Part shown: one piece after another, positions 1-9,185 of the stretch | How positions within the stretch are numbered: position 1 is the first letter of the stretch | Layout: each line of letters begins with the position of its first letter | Origin: Pseudoalteromonas shioyasakiensis | GTDB taxonomy: Bacteria > Pseudomonadota > Gammaproteobacteria > Enterobacterales > Alteromonadaceae | Direction: 5' to 3' | Length of the DNA stretch: 64,000 nt | Assembly (NCBI RefSeq): GCF_001550135.1 | Contig: NZ_LRUE01000015.1 | Coordinates: 1 to 64,000, forward strand | Position numbers and translations under genes: made by a program | The notes under the pieces: generated by a model | Told to the model about the DNA's origin: nothing | The model's database searches: none | The model's input: only the letters and a program-made list of their open reading frames with translations

Positions 1-690
1 GCGTGAAATTTATTTCGCGCGCCATGCAAGCATAACGCCTACGTAGCAGCGGCTTTATTCCGCGCCATTGGTGAGGGATGTGAATTATGAGATGAGATGT
101 TCGAGGTGTTAGGAGCTAGGAGCTAGGTGCGAGATGCGTGGTGAGAGATACGAGATACGAGAGTAAACGCGATATAAATCTGATGCGTTCGTAGGAATGG
201 CTTCAGCCATGAGCTCTCAAACACCACACCTATGTAAAACGATTAGACGTAGGCGTGAAATTTATTTCGCGCGCCATGCAAGCATAACGCCTACGTAGCA
301 GCGGCTTTATGCCGCGACATTGGTGATGGATGCGAATTGCGAGTTGCGAGTTGCGAGAGTAAACGCGATATAAATCTGATGCGTTCGTAGGAATGGCTTC
401 AGCCATGAGCTCTCAAACACCACTCAAATGTAAAACTAGTAGACGTAGGCGTGAAATTTATTTCGCGCGCCATGCAAGCATAACGCCTACATGGCTAGGT
501 TCGAGAGAAACGCGATATAAAATCGCTGCTACAGACTCGTGTCTCGCATCTCATGTCTCGTATCTCGCACCTCGAAACTCGCTAACTTTCCCCTTTACTC
601 TCGCTAACTTTCCTCTTTACTCTCGCTAACTTTCCCCTTTACTCTCGCTAACTTTCCCCTTGCAACTTTCTAATTAAAGACAGCTGTCAT
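1..690. repeat. Repeat island 1, left edge of window
   Basis: No gene is supported here; a short open frame at 393-629 is made of repeat sequence. A palindromic unit beginning GCGTGAAATTTATTTCGCGC occurs at 1, 253 and 449. The segments starting at 161 and 357 (GAGTAAACGCGATA...) are near-identical direct copies, so about 134 bp repeats with a 196-bp period. The interval 110-165 is a degenerate tract in seven-base steps (AGGAGCT, AGGAGCT, AGGTGCG, AGATGCG, ...). The right part, about 540-665, is C/T-rich, with a 22-base repeat of the GCTAACTTTCCC type. The island probably extends left of the window. Confidence 0.85.
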
Positions 691-727
691 TAATTAGAGT
701 GAAAAATGTCGAATACTACAATTAAGC

Positions 728-757
728 AAAAAAATAGCGCCGTTAGGCGCTATTTAA
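728..757 (-). terminator. Rho-independent terminator of the TonB receptor gene
   Basis: A 10-bp perfect stem, AAATAGCGCC / GGCGCTATTT, has a four-base loop. On the minus strand it is followed by a run of seven T. It lies 20 bp past the receptor stop codon. Confidence 0.85.
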
Positions 758-777
758 GTTTCATATCAACTTAGGAA

Positions 778-3321
778 TTAAAAACTAAAACTTAATTTTG
801 CGTAGTAGGTCATACCATCAAAGCCATAAGGTAGTGCTCGAACAGGGTATTTAAAAGCTTTATTCGTAATAAAATCAAGCGCTTCATCTTCACCTAGCTC
901 GTCTGGCGTTACATCAAAGATATTATCAATACCCGCCGATAGCATGAGTTCGTCTGTTAGCTGATAGCCCACGTTAACATCCACTAATACCGCTGATTCT
1001 ACCGTGCTTGTGTCTTTAAACTCACCGGTAGGTGATAACTCATCAGGTAAACCAATGTGGTCATTACCAAAGTATTTAACGTCTGTTTCACCATAGTAGT
1101 TAAAGCGTAGCATGCTGTTGAAATCGCCACGATCGTATTCAAACGTTAGCGTTGCACGCTCACCAGGTTGACCGTCTGTTAAGAAACTACGTTGTAAATC
1201 ATCAAGGGCGATTGACTCAGGAATCCCCTCAGGTGCATTTACATCATCAATTTCAGTTTCGTTAATGTTACCCGCAAAGGTTGCTGAGAAATTACCGTCA
1301 TACAAATCGGTGCGGTACGAAGCAATAATATCAACCCCTTTGGTGGTTGAATCAACTGAGTTTGAGAAGTAGTTAGCTTGCTGTGCTCCTGTTGCATTAA
1401 GCGCGGCCACGGCCTCGGCACTAAATGAAACATCGTCCGCCGACATTAAGCTGCCAAGGGTAATTCTGTCTTTAATAGCAACATGGTAAAAATCAACGGT
1501 TAGCGATAAATCGCTAGTTACGTTGTAAACAAAACCTGCACTTAAGTTTTCTGAGCTTTCAAGGCCAAGGCTATCAACGCCAAGTGCTGATGGGAAATCA
1601 GAGCCCGCTGTTGCTGTGAATGATTGCAATAACACGCCACCAGCACCTAAGTTGGTGGTGTAGGCTGTATAGGCACTTTGTTGCAGTGATGGTGCTCTAA
1701 AGCCAGAAGAAATCGCACCACGCACGGCAAAGTCATCGGTAATTTCATAGCGCGTTGCTAGCTTACCAATGATGTCATCACCTGCATCAGAGAAGTCTTC
1801 ATAACGAAGCGCTGTACTTACTTGCCATGCGTCCGTGATCAGCGTTTCGGCATTTACATAAAATGCATAGCTGTGACGGCTCTCTTTGTTTGACGCTTCA
1901 GGGCGTAAACCGTTATAAGCTTGGAAACCACACTCAGCGAATACGCTGCTGTCGTTTACCGCAGGGTATGAGGTATCTGAATTAGCTAAACCACATGCAT
2001 AAGAGGCTTCTTCGCCCGGCACGATTTCATAATTTTCTTTACGGTACTCAGCACCCACAGATACGTATAATGGCTCGCTGCGACCAATATCTACAATACC
2101 ATTAAGGTCTGCATTAACGGTTGTTTGATCAAATCTAAAGCCACCTGAGTATCCGCCTGAAGGGCCCGCATTAGCAGCAATATCAGCATCACTTGCATCT
2201 GGGTTATTCGCCACATATTCAGCAGCATACGACGCATTTAGAGTATTTTTTGAAGTGAAATCATAGCTATTCTCACCATATACGGCAGATACGTCATAGC
2301 TCCAATCTGGATTTAGCTCTCCGCGCAAACCAAGTGAAAACGAAATATCTTCGGCTTCGTTATCGATACGAGGTAAAAAGCCATCGCCATATACTTGCAC
2401 AACGTTCTTCGCTGCTTGGTCAAAGTTACGGTAAAAACCATTACCTAGGGCAGTACGGTTTGAGTATCCGCCAAATGAGTAAAGCTCGGTCTCACCAAAT
2501 GGTAATGCCATGTTATAAAACACAGAGGTAAATTCGCTATCAGCATTCCCCTGTCCCCAACGAACTTCGTCAGACAGCGTACCGGCTGGTACATCAACTG
2601 AGCCTCCAGTATCACGTTCAGCTCGGTTGGTGCCATCAGCATCACGGTATTCTAAAGAAAAGTTAATGAAGCCGCCTTCATCACCTAAATCAAAGCCACG
2701 GTTTAAACCCATTGAAATAGTGTCACCATCGCCTTCACCCGTGCTACCCGCTTGCACATAGCCCGTTGTAACACCCGTTGAATCGTTTAACGATAAGTTG
2801 ATAACACCGGCTATCGCATCAGAACCATATTGCGCAGCAGCACCATCACGAAGTACTTCAACGCCTTTTAACGCAGTAAGCGGAATCGCATTCATATCGG
2901 TACCCGCAGCACCGGCACCTACAGTACCATTTAAACCAAAAATAGATTGGTTATGGCGGCGTTTACCATTTATAAGCACTAACGTTTGGTCTGGCTGTAA
3001 ACCACGAAGAGTCGCAGGTCTAAATAAGTCAGAGCCATCTGACACTTGCGTACGAGAAAAGTTAAATGAAGGAGCCGTCGCTTGCAGACTTTGGCCCAGT
3101 TCAGTGAAACCACCTTTGTTTAAGTCGTCAGCATCAATCAAATCAACCGGCGATGTTGATTCGGTAGCCGTACGATTGGCAACTCGTGAGCCTAATACAG
3201 AGATTTGTTCGATGTTTTTATCTGCTTTCGCAGCAGATGCTTGCTCTGCTGCCTGCACTGAAGTCGCAGAAACAGCCACACTAACCGCAACGGCCAGCAT
3301 ACTTAAAGAATGTGTTGTCAT
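778..3321 (-). CDS. TonB-dependent outer membrane receptor
   Basis: This outer-membrane receptor of about 847 residues imports a substrate using TonB energy; the substrate is not evident. The open frame extends to 3423, but ATG at 3321 is preferred: it follows an AGGAT ribosome site and starts a normal signal peptide (MTTHSLSMLAVAVSVAVS...VQA). The mature N-terminus has a TonB-box-like segment (IEQISVLGSR). It is followed by a plug domain with the typical LTALKGVEVLRDGAAAQYG and GVINL motifs, then a long beta barrel ending in phenylalanine (LSFSF). It stands alone between repeat island 1 and a 0.3-kb upstream region. Family assignment is certain. The absence of a siderophore gene nearby leaves substrate open; many marine relatives import oligosaccharides or peptides. 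Confidence 0.93.
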   Translation of the reverse strand: MTTHSLSMLAVAVSVAVSATSVQAAEQASAAKADKNIEQISVLGSRVANRTATESTSPVDLIDADDLNKGGFTELGQSLQATAPSFNFSRTQVSDGSDLFRPATLRGLQPDQTLVLINGKRRHNQSIFGLNGTVGAGAAGTDMNAIPLTALKGVEVLRDGAAAQYGSDAIAGVINLSLNDSTGVTTGYVQAGSTGEGDGDTISMGLNRGFDLGDEGGFINFSLEYRDADGTNRAERDTGGSVDVPAGTLSDEVRWGQGNADSEFTSVFYNMALPFGETELYSFGGYSNRTALGNGFYRNFDQAAKNVVQVYGDGFLPRIDNEAEDISFSLGLRGELNPDWSYDVSAVYGENSYDFTSKNTLNASYAAEYVANNPDASDADIAANAGPSGGYSGGFRFDQTTVNADLNGIVDIGRSEPLYVSVGAEYRKENYEIVPGEEASYACGLANSDTSYPAVNDSSVFAECGFQAYNGLRPEASNKESRHSYAFYVNAETLITDAWQVSTALRYEDFSDAGDDIIGKLATRYEITDDFAVRGAISSGFRAPSLQQSAYTAYTTNLGAGGVLLQSFTATAGSDFPSALGVDSLGLESSENLSAGFVYNVTSDLSLTVDFYHVAIKDRITLGSLMSADDVSFSAEAVAALNATGAQQANYFSNSVDSTTKGVDIIASYRTDLYDGNFSATFAGNINETEIDDVNAPEGIPESIALDDLQRSFLTDGQPGERATLTFEYDRGDFNSMLRFNYYGETDVKYFGNDHIGLPDELSPTGEFKDTSTVESAVLVDVNVGYQLTDELMLSAGIDNIFDVTPDELGEDEALDFITNKAFKYPVRALPYGFDGMTYYAKLSFSF

Positions 3322-3637
3322 GTGTATCCTGTTGATATTCAGGCTTTCCTTAAAACAAAAAGACGCCCCTTTTGGAGAAATTAAGAAAAGCACTAAGCAC
3401 GTGTTGTTGATTTTAGAAATCACGATTTTTGAAAGTTAACTCAAGCCTGCGAGTTAACTCTTGCAAAACATCCTATCAACAAATACACAAAATGAAAGAA
3501 AAATCAGGTACGACTTAGGTATAAATTTTTCCATTTGTAGTATTAATGGAATTTTTACGGTTGGAATTATTCGTTTTTCAGTAGAAACAAGCAAAATAAT
3601 GCAACTATCAGCTTATCTCTACTGAGGAGGAAAATGT

Positions 3638-4288
3638 TTACTGATCTTGCTCAAGCATCGCCAGCTTTTCATCTTCAAGCATTAACGCCATAGTGGCAAT
3701 CTCAGATAAGCTCTCGTCTAGCGCATTAAAGAAGGTGACAAACCCTTCGCCTAGTTTTTCTGGTTCAGGATGATTTGCCAGCGCCTGATCCCACATTGCA
3801 AAAGTAGTAAGTAAATCGAGTGTTGCTTCAAAATTATCAATAAACAACTGGCCATCTTCGCTTTCGTTTTCTTGCTGCGAATCAGCCTTGAGTAAAAATT
3901 GTAAATCGCTGTGCCAAATATCTTGGTTCACAATGTACGCTGCAATATACCCGCTACAAAAGTCTTGTAGTGCTTGGCTTGGTTCATTGCTGTTAACTTC
4001 ATTTGGGTATAATTCGGCTAAGATTTTCTTTTGTTCAACTTGTGCTTCGGTTACGTTGTCGAGCAGTTCAATCATTGCATCGCGCGGCTCTGAATCTGTC
4101 ATTAAGGTGTTGAATACCGCTTCATCATTATCGGCAATATAATTTGCTAACTCTGACTCACCAAAAAACTCTGAGCAGGCTAACAAACCAGACATATAGC
4201 CAATCACTTGATCCAAGCTGACTTGATTAGTTTCTCTTTGACTAGCGAGGTAATTTTTAAATACATCCGAACTTTGTTGGTTAAGCAT
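3638..4288 (-). CDS. UPF0149 (YgfB/YecA)-like protein
   Basis: This acidic cytoplasmic protein has 216 residues, no signal peptide and no membrane segment. Two GY-containing helices (IGYMSGLLACSEFF near residue 30 and DFCSGYIAAYI near 110) resemble the repeated helical motif of the UPF0149 family, whose molecular role is mostly unknown. The match is by eye and not certain. It is a single gene, 82 bp from the broken kinase on the same strand, so co-transcription is possible but weakly supported. Confidence 0.55.
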   Translation of the reverse strand: MLNQQSSDVFKNYLASQRETNQVSLDQVIGYMSGLLACSEFFGESELANYIADNDEAVFNTLMTDSEPRDAMIELLDNVTEAQVEQKKILAELYPNEVNSNEPSQALQDFCSGYIAAYIVNQDIWHSDLQFLLKADSQQENESEDGQLFIDNFEATLDLLTTFAMWDQALANHPEPEKLGEGFVTFFNALDESLSEIATMALMLEDEKLAMLEQDQ

Positions 4289-4370
4289 ATTGAGCCTTTA
4301 CATGTTGTTTTGGTAAGGGTGTATTCCTACCCTAGCGAATTCACAAATTTTTGCAACAACTGAAATACTG

Positions 4371-5345
4371 TCAGCTAGTTACAGTCTTCCTGACCTGACT
4401 TTGTACCGGGAACACGCAGCTAATTCGTGTGCCCATTCCTTCTGTACTTTGAATATCAATACATCCTTGATGTTCATGCACTATGGCATATACCATGGTC
4501 ATCCCCATGCCGGTGCCTTCACCAACAGGTTTAGTGGTGTAAAAGGGATCGTATATTTTCGCAATGGTTTCTTCTGACATACCGGCGCCATTATCTTCAA
4601 CATCGATATAAATATGCTGCTCAAGTTCATACACAGCAACGGATATTTCAGCTTTTGCGCTTAAATTATCACAAGCTTATTTGGCATTAATTAAGATATT
4701 AACAATCACTTGGCTTATGGCGGGTAAGTTACACCAACTTTGTGATATCGGGCTGTATTGGGTATGCAAATGGCAATTACGAAGTTGATTAGCAAGTAGT
4801 TTAACGGCACTTTTTACCGCCTCCGTCATATCGGCAAATTGCTTGTCGTGACTTTTAGGCCGCGAAAAATCCAGTAAATTAGCCACAATTTTACTGATCC
4901 TTTGCAAGCCTTGTGAGGTGTCGCTTATTAGTTCAGGTAAATCATCAGCCATAAAGCGAAACGAATGTACTTTATTAAGCTCTGTTAACTGCTTACAAAA
5001 CGTGGCTTTATCAGTATCGTTGCAGGCAAATTCATCACATACAGCAAGTAACTCGCTAAAGTAATTACAGTAATTTTTTAAACAATCAACATTACTAATG
5101 CTATAGGCAAGAGGGTTATTTATTTCATGGGCAACCCCAGCACAAAGAGTGCCTAAAGTGGCCATTTTTTCGGCTTGAATGAACATAGCTTGATGATGCT
5201 CTAAGTCAGCAATTTTTTGCTCAAGCTCACTGTTTAATGCGACTAGAATACGGCTTTTGTCTGCGAGCAATTGTTCAGCTTCTTCTCTGGCCGCTTTTTC
5301 TAACAAATAGGCTTGCTTAAAGTCATCCATATTCATCTCAAACAT
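4371..5345 (-). pseudogene. Histidine kinase interrupted by one in-frame stop
   Basis: Read as one frame, this encodes a soluble histidine kinase of about 325 codons. It has an N-terminal coiled coil (residues 10-60), a HisKA helix with the phospho-acceptor His73 in GVAHEINNP, an N-box beginning NILINAK, then G1 (VEDNGAG) and G2 (GEGTGMGMTM). A TAA at 4677-4679 falls directly after NAK. The frame continues with ACDNLSAK..., so the site matches the usual NAKQA sequence with CAA changed to TAA. There is no frameshift: the two halves (4677-5345 and 4371-4634) are in the same phase. The 222-residue product would lack the ATP-binding region. The downstream half has only a GTG start without a visible ribosome site. 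A sequencing error or readthrough cannot be excluded. Confidence 0.85.
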
Positions 5346-5425
5346 TGTTTGTCTCTTTTAAAACCTAGCACAAGGCTTGATTTAAGGCTATGTTATTGAT
5401 TAACGATGACTCATAGTAAAACGGT

Positions 5426-6733
5426 ATGGCAGAACAAGTTAGCAAACAACATATTCAGGTTTTATGCATAGATGATGACGAAATCGTGCTGCGCACATTG
5501 TTACGCTTATTAGCAGCAAGCAACATCACTGCAAAAGCCAGCTCAGATCCACTTGAAGGACTAAAAGTTTTGGCCACTTATAGCTTCGATGTGATCATTT
5601 GCGACATGCGTATGCCAAACATGGACGGCGCCGACTTCTTTGCACAAGCACTTAATATAGACCCAGAACCACACCGAATTTTGCTAACCGGTTACTCAGA
5701 TATCGACAACACCATTGCCGCTGTCAATAAAGGTAAAATTCATGCCTATATCCAAAAGCCATGGCAAAACGAATTACTGCTACGAAACATTAGTGATGGC
5801 ATAGAAAAAACCTCATTAAAGCGCCAAAACAAGCAGTTAGAGCAAAAAATAAAAGCGCAAAACAGCCAGTTAAAAGAGCTAAACAACAACCTTGAGCAAA
5901 TGGTAGAAAAGCGTACGTTACAAATTCGAAAAGTGCTCAAACAACTCGAAGAAGTCAACGAGCGTGAAAAACACGAGCACCGTACCACCTTCGAAATCTT
6001 ATATAACTTTATAAACGCTAACCCCTACCTAGATGGTAACCAAGCGCAAAATATAGCCACAACTTGTAAGCAACTAGCACAAAGCCTTGGCTTAGAAAAA
6101 CAGCGAATTGAAAGAGCAGAAATAACAGGTTATCTTGCACAAATTGGCTTGCTCGCTATGGAGCCTGAGCTTTATAAAAAGCCAACCAGAGAACTAACCG
6201 AAAACCAAAAAAAAATCTTTTACACCCATCCAAGTACCGCGCAGTTAATGCTCATGCCTGCTACCCATTTACATGATGTCTCGGAGGCTATTTATTACCA
6301 ATTCGAACATTACAATGGGACAGGCCAACCTAAAGGCTTAAAAGGAAAAGAAATTCCGATAAAAGCTATGATATTAGCGGTAGCAAGAGATTTTTGGCTA
6401 GCAGTTGAACAATTCAAGAGCGCAGACGAAAGTGACTTTGAAAGAGCACGTGATCAACTACAGCTATATAGCGGAACCTATTATCACCCTAAAATTCTAG
6501 AAGCCCTTAACAACATAGAAATTAAGTGTGCCAGCGATCAAAAAGTCGGCACCATGAAAATTATCTCGGCTCAAGATCTTAAAAACGGCATGGTACTTGG
6601 GCACGCACTAAGAAGCTACGACGGTATTTTGTTATTACCTAAAGGGCATGTGTTTGGTGCAAAATCAATTGCAAAGCTGCAGCAGCTTGAAGCAAGAAAA
6701 CCGAATCCTTTCAGGATCATGATCAAAAATTAG
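5426..6733 (+). CDS. Response regulator with degenerate HD-GYP domain
   Basis: This 435-residue protein has a receiver domain at residues 10-125 with the acidic pair D16/D17, phospho-acceptor D60 in ICDMRMP, switch threonine in LLTGYS and lysine in QKPW. A coiled coil follows (about 130-190), then an HD-GYP-like domain (about 200-350). The enzymatic motifs are eroded: the usual LHDIGK is LAQIGLL (near 233) and the GYP motif is NGTGQP (297-302), so cyclic-di-GMP hydrolysis is unlikely. A C-terminal module (370-435) is of the type often found with HD-GYP proteins. It is divergent from the broken kinase, which was probably its partner. The role is inferred as binding or scaffolding. Confidence 0.85.
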   Translation: MAEQVSKQHIQVLCIDDDEIVLRTLLRLLAASNITAKASSDPLEGLKVLATYSFDVIICDMRMPNMDGADFFAQALNIDPEPHRILLTGYSDIDNTIAAVNKGKIHAYIQKPWQNELLLRNISDGIEKTSLKRQNKQLEQKIKAQNSQLKELNNNLEQMVEKRTLQIRKVLKQLEEVNEREKHEHRTTFEILYNFINANPYLDGNQAQNIATTCKQLAQSLGLEKQRIERAEITGYLAQIGLLAMEPELYKKPTRELTENQKKIFYTHPSTAQLMLMPATHLHDVSEAIYYQFEHYNGTGQPKGLKGKEIPIKAMILAVARDFWLAVEQFKSADESDFERARDQLQLYSGTYYHPKILEALNNIEIKCASDQKVGTMKIISAQDLKNGMVLGHALRSYDGILLLPKGHVFGAKSIAKLQQLEARKPNPFRIMIKN

Positions 6734-6811
6734 CGAATAAAGTGATCACATAATCAGCTTACTTCGTTACAATGTGATTTATATTACGATTACTTCATAT
6801 AGGAGCACTCA

Positions 6812-7834
6812 GTGTCGCGATTTTCCGCCATTACCGATAAGCCTCATGACGGCCGATTCAACAAAAAAACGGGCATTTTACTGACCAACTTAGGGAGCCC
6901 AGACGCCCCTACTACCGCGGCACTTAGAACTTATTTACGCGAGTTTTTATCGGACCCTCGAATTGTCGAGATCCCACGCTTTATTTGGATGTTCATCCTT
7001 TATTGCTTTGTACTTACGTTACGCCCAAAACGCTCAGCAGCACTTTATAAAAGCATCTGGACTGAAAACGGCTCACCGCTCACGCATATTACCCGAGAGC
7101 AAAGCAAAAAATTGGCAGCCCTTTTAAAAAACAAAGGACACCACGACACTGAAGTGGTCATGGCCATGCGCTACGGAAACCCTTCAATTGAAGCGGGCCT
7201 TGAAGAGCTGCGCGAAAAAGGCATCACTCGCGTGATCGTACTGCCAATGTACCCGCAATATTCAAGCACTACTATTGGCTCAACGTTTGATGCTGTATCG
7301 AATGTTCTTCGTAAGTGGCGCTGGGTGCCTGAGCTACACTTTATTAATGGCTATCACGACAACCCAACATACATTGATGCCCTAGCCGCTAGCATTAGCG
7401 AAGATCTTAATGCCCATGGCACGCCCCAAAAATTGGTGTTTTCGTACCACGGTACACCTAAACTGTTTTTAGAAAACGGCGACCCTTACTATTGCTTTTG
7501 TATGCAAACCACCCGTTTAGTAGCAGAGAAACTTGGCTTTGAGAAAGACTTTGCTGTAACAACTTTCCAAAGCCGTTTTGGTAAAGCTGAATGGTTGAAG
7601 CCATACACAGACGCAACCCTTGAAAGCTACCCTGCTGAAGGGATTAAAGATGTTGCAATTCTAAGCCCTGCATTTAGTGCTGACTGTTTAGAAACGTTAG
7701 AAGAACTCGAAGGCGAAAACCGCGAAAACTTTGAACACGCAGGCGGTGAAAAGTACCGCTACATTCCTGCATTGAATACCCGCGATGACCATATCAATGC
7801 GATGTTTGAAGTGATAAAACCATTACTTAAATAA
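6812..7834 (+). CDS. hemH: Ferrochelatase
   Basis: HemH inserts ferrous iron into protoporphyrin IX, the last step of protohaem synthesis, at the inner membrane surface. The 340-residue length and motifs fit the bacterial family: LLTNLGSPD at the start, LPMYPQYSSTT, the catalytic histidine in FSYHGTP, and the conserved glutamate in SADCLETLEE. The start codon is GTG at 6812, preceded by AGGAGC at a normal distance. It is a single gene with its own strong terminator. The convergent neighbour is a BenE-type transporter that is probably unrelated. Confidence 0.97.
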   Translation: MSRFSAITDKPHDGRFNKKTGILLTNLGSPDAPTTAALRTYLREFLSDPRIVEIPRFIWMFILYCFVLTLRPKRSAALYKSIWTENGSPLTHITREQSKKLAALLKNKGHHDTEVVMAMRYGNPSIEAGLEELREKGITRVIVLPMYPQYSSTTIGSTFDAVSNVLRKWRWVPELHFINGYHDNPTYIDALAASISEDLNAHGTPQKLVFSYHGTPKLFLENGDPYYCFCMQTTRLVAEKLGFEKDFAVTTFQSRFGKAEWLKPYTDATLESYPAEGIKDVAILSPAFSADCLETLEELEGENRENFEHAGGEKYRYIPALNTRDDHINAMFEVIKPLLK

Positions 7835-7835
7835 C

Positions 7836-7877
7836 AAAAGGCCCTAGTTATTATATACAGTAACTAGGGCCTTTTTT
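7836..7877. terminator. Bidirectional terminator between hemH and the BenE-type gene
   Basis: A 15-bp stem, AAAAGGCCCTAGTTA / TAACTAGGGCCTTTT, has a ten-base loop. It carries T runs on both strands, so it can serve hemH and the convergent gene at 7895-9043. Confidence 0.9.
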
Positions 7878-7894
7878 AATATTTAAGCGTGTCA

Positions 7895-9043
7895 TTAATC
7901 CTTACGTGTCATAACCAAAGTTACCGTGCCAGCAACAATCCCCCAAAACGCAGAACCAACAGAGAACAAAGTTAGGTTTGAAGCTGTAACTAAAAAGGTC
8001 ACGATCGCAGCTTCGGTATAATACGCCTCTGTTAAGGCTTGCTGTAAGCTGCTCGCAATGGTGGCGAAGAGTGCAATGCCTGCCAACGCCAAAATTAATG
8101 CCTGTGGCAAACTTGCTACCAAACCGACCAAGGTTGCCGCAAGGAGCGCCATAATAATGTAAAAAACACCACCAGCAATGCTTGCCCAATAACGTTTGCT
8201 TGGGTCTTTATCGGCCTCAGGGCTCATACAAATGGCAGCCGTTATAGCCGCCAGGTTAATGGCATAACCACCAAATGGTGCAATAAATACATTTAAAAGC
8301 CCGGTTACATTTAACGCTGCCGATACAGGAGCTTTGTAATGATGTGCTTTTAAAACAGCAATACCCGGTAAGTTTTGCGACGTCATGGTGACAATAAACA
8401 GCGGCAAACCAACACTTATCATGGCGTTTAAGTCAAACTCAGGCGCAATGTAAGCAAACTCGCTCATTTTCCACTGCCAGCTAGAGGTATCAATCTGCCC
8501 AGTCACACCAGCCATTAAAAAGCCCGCAACAACCACTGCAAGCATAGCAAAGCGAGGAAAATAGCGCTTTCCACATAAATAAACAGCCACCATTAAACCA
8601 ATGACTAAAGGTAGCTCACTCATAAAGTTGAACACATCAATACCAAAATTCACCAGCACGCCTGCAAGCATGGCACAAGCCAATTGGCTTGGGATCTTGT
8701 TCATCATTTTTTCGAACACGCCGGTAATACCAGACAAAAACACCAGCGCCGCCGAGAACATAAACGCGCCAACAGCTTGGTTTAAGCTATAACCTTGGGC
8801 ACTTGAAATAAGGAGTGCCGCTCCGGTTGTTGACCACGCGATAAGAATGGGCACTTTGTAGTAATAAGACAACGCAATCGAGCTGACGCCCATCGCAAGA
8901 CCAAGCATTAACACCCAGCTGGCAACTAAATCAGGTGTGCCACCTAACACCATAACAACCTGATAAATAAGCGCGATTGAACTGGTAAAGCCAATAATAA
9001 CGGCCACTAATCCAGCGGTTGCTCGACTGATGAGCTGACTCAT
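7895..9043 (-). CDS. BenE-family (benzoate/H+ symporter-like) transporter
   Basis: This hydrophobic protein has about 382 residues and 11-12 predicted membrane segments. It resembles the BenE family along its length (AGLVAVIIGFTSSIALIYQ at the start, LPGIAVLKAHHYKAP and FGGYAINLAAITAAICMSPEA in the middle). BenE proteins are annotated as benzoate-proton symporters, but no benzoate catabolic gene is nearby, so substrate is open. The frame extends to 9109. ATG at 9043 is preferred because AAGGAG lies eight bases upstream and the protein then begins MSQLISRATAG, as relatives do. Confidence 0.85.
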   Translation of the reverse strand: MSQLISRATAGLVAVIIGFTSSIALIYQVVMVLGGTPDLVASWVLMLGLAMGVSSIALSYYYKVPILIAWSTTGAALLISSAQGYSLNQAVGAFMFSAALVFLSGITGVFEKMMNKIPSQLACAMLAGVLVNFGIDVFNFMSELPLVIGLMVAVYLCGKRYFPRFAMLAVVVAGFLMAGVTGQIDTSSWQWKMSEFAYIAPEFDLNAMISVGLPLFIVTMTSQNLPGIAVLKAHHYKAPVSAALNVTGLLNVFIAPFGGYAINLAAITAAICMSPEADKDPSKRYWASIAGGVFYIIMALLAATLVGLVASLPQALILALAGIALFATIASSLQQALTEAYYTEAAIVTFLVTASNLTLFSVGSAFWGIVAGTVTLVMTRKD

Positions 9044-9150
9044 GTACACACACTCCTTGGCAATTAAAAATCTACCATATCCTATGATTTGCCAGATGGC
9101 ACTGTACACTTTTGTAGTATTTTAAGATTTATTTACTATACAGATGACAC

Positions 9151-9180
9151 AAAAAAGGCGTGTTATAACCACGCCTTTTG
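9151..9180 (-). terminator. Terminator of the ATP-grasp ligase gene
   Basis: A stem AAAAGGCGTG / CACGCCTTTT with a short loop is followed on the minus strand by TTTTTT. It lies just past the stop codon of the ATP-grasp gene. Confidence 0.8.
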
Positions 9181-9185
9181 AAAGT

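Noticed and set aside
393..629. Open frame of 78 codons on the plus strand
   Set aside because: It lies wholly in repeat island 1, has repetitive and low-complexity composition, and no ribosome site.
2798..3439. Plus-strand open frame of 213 codons
   Set aside because: It is antisense to the TonB receptor gene, whose protein motifs are unmistakable.
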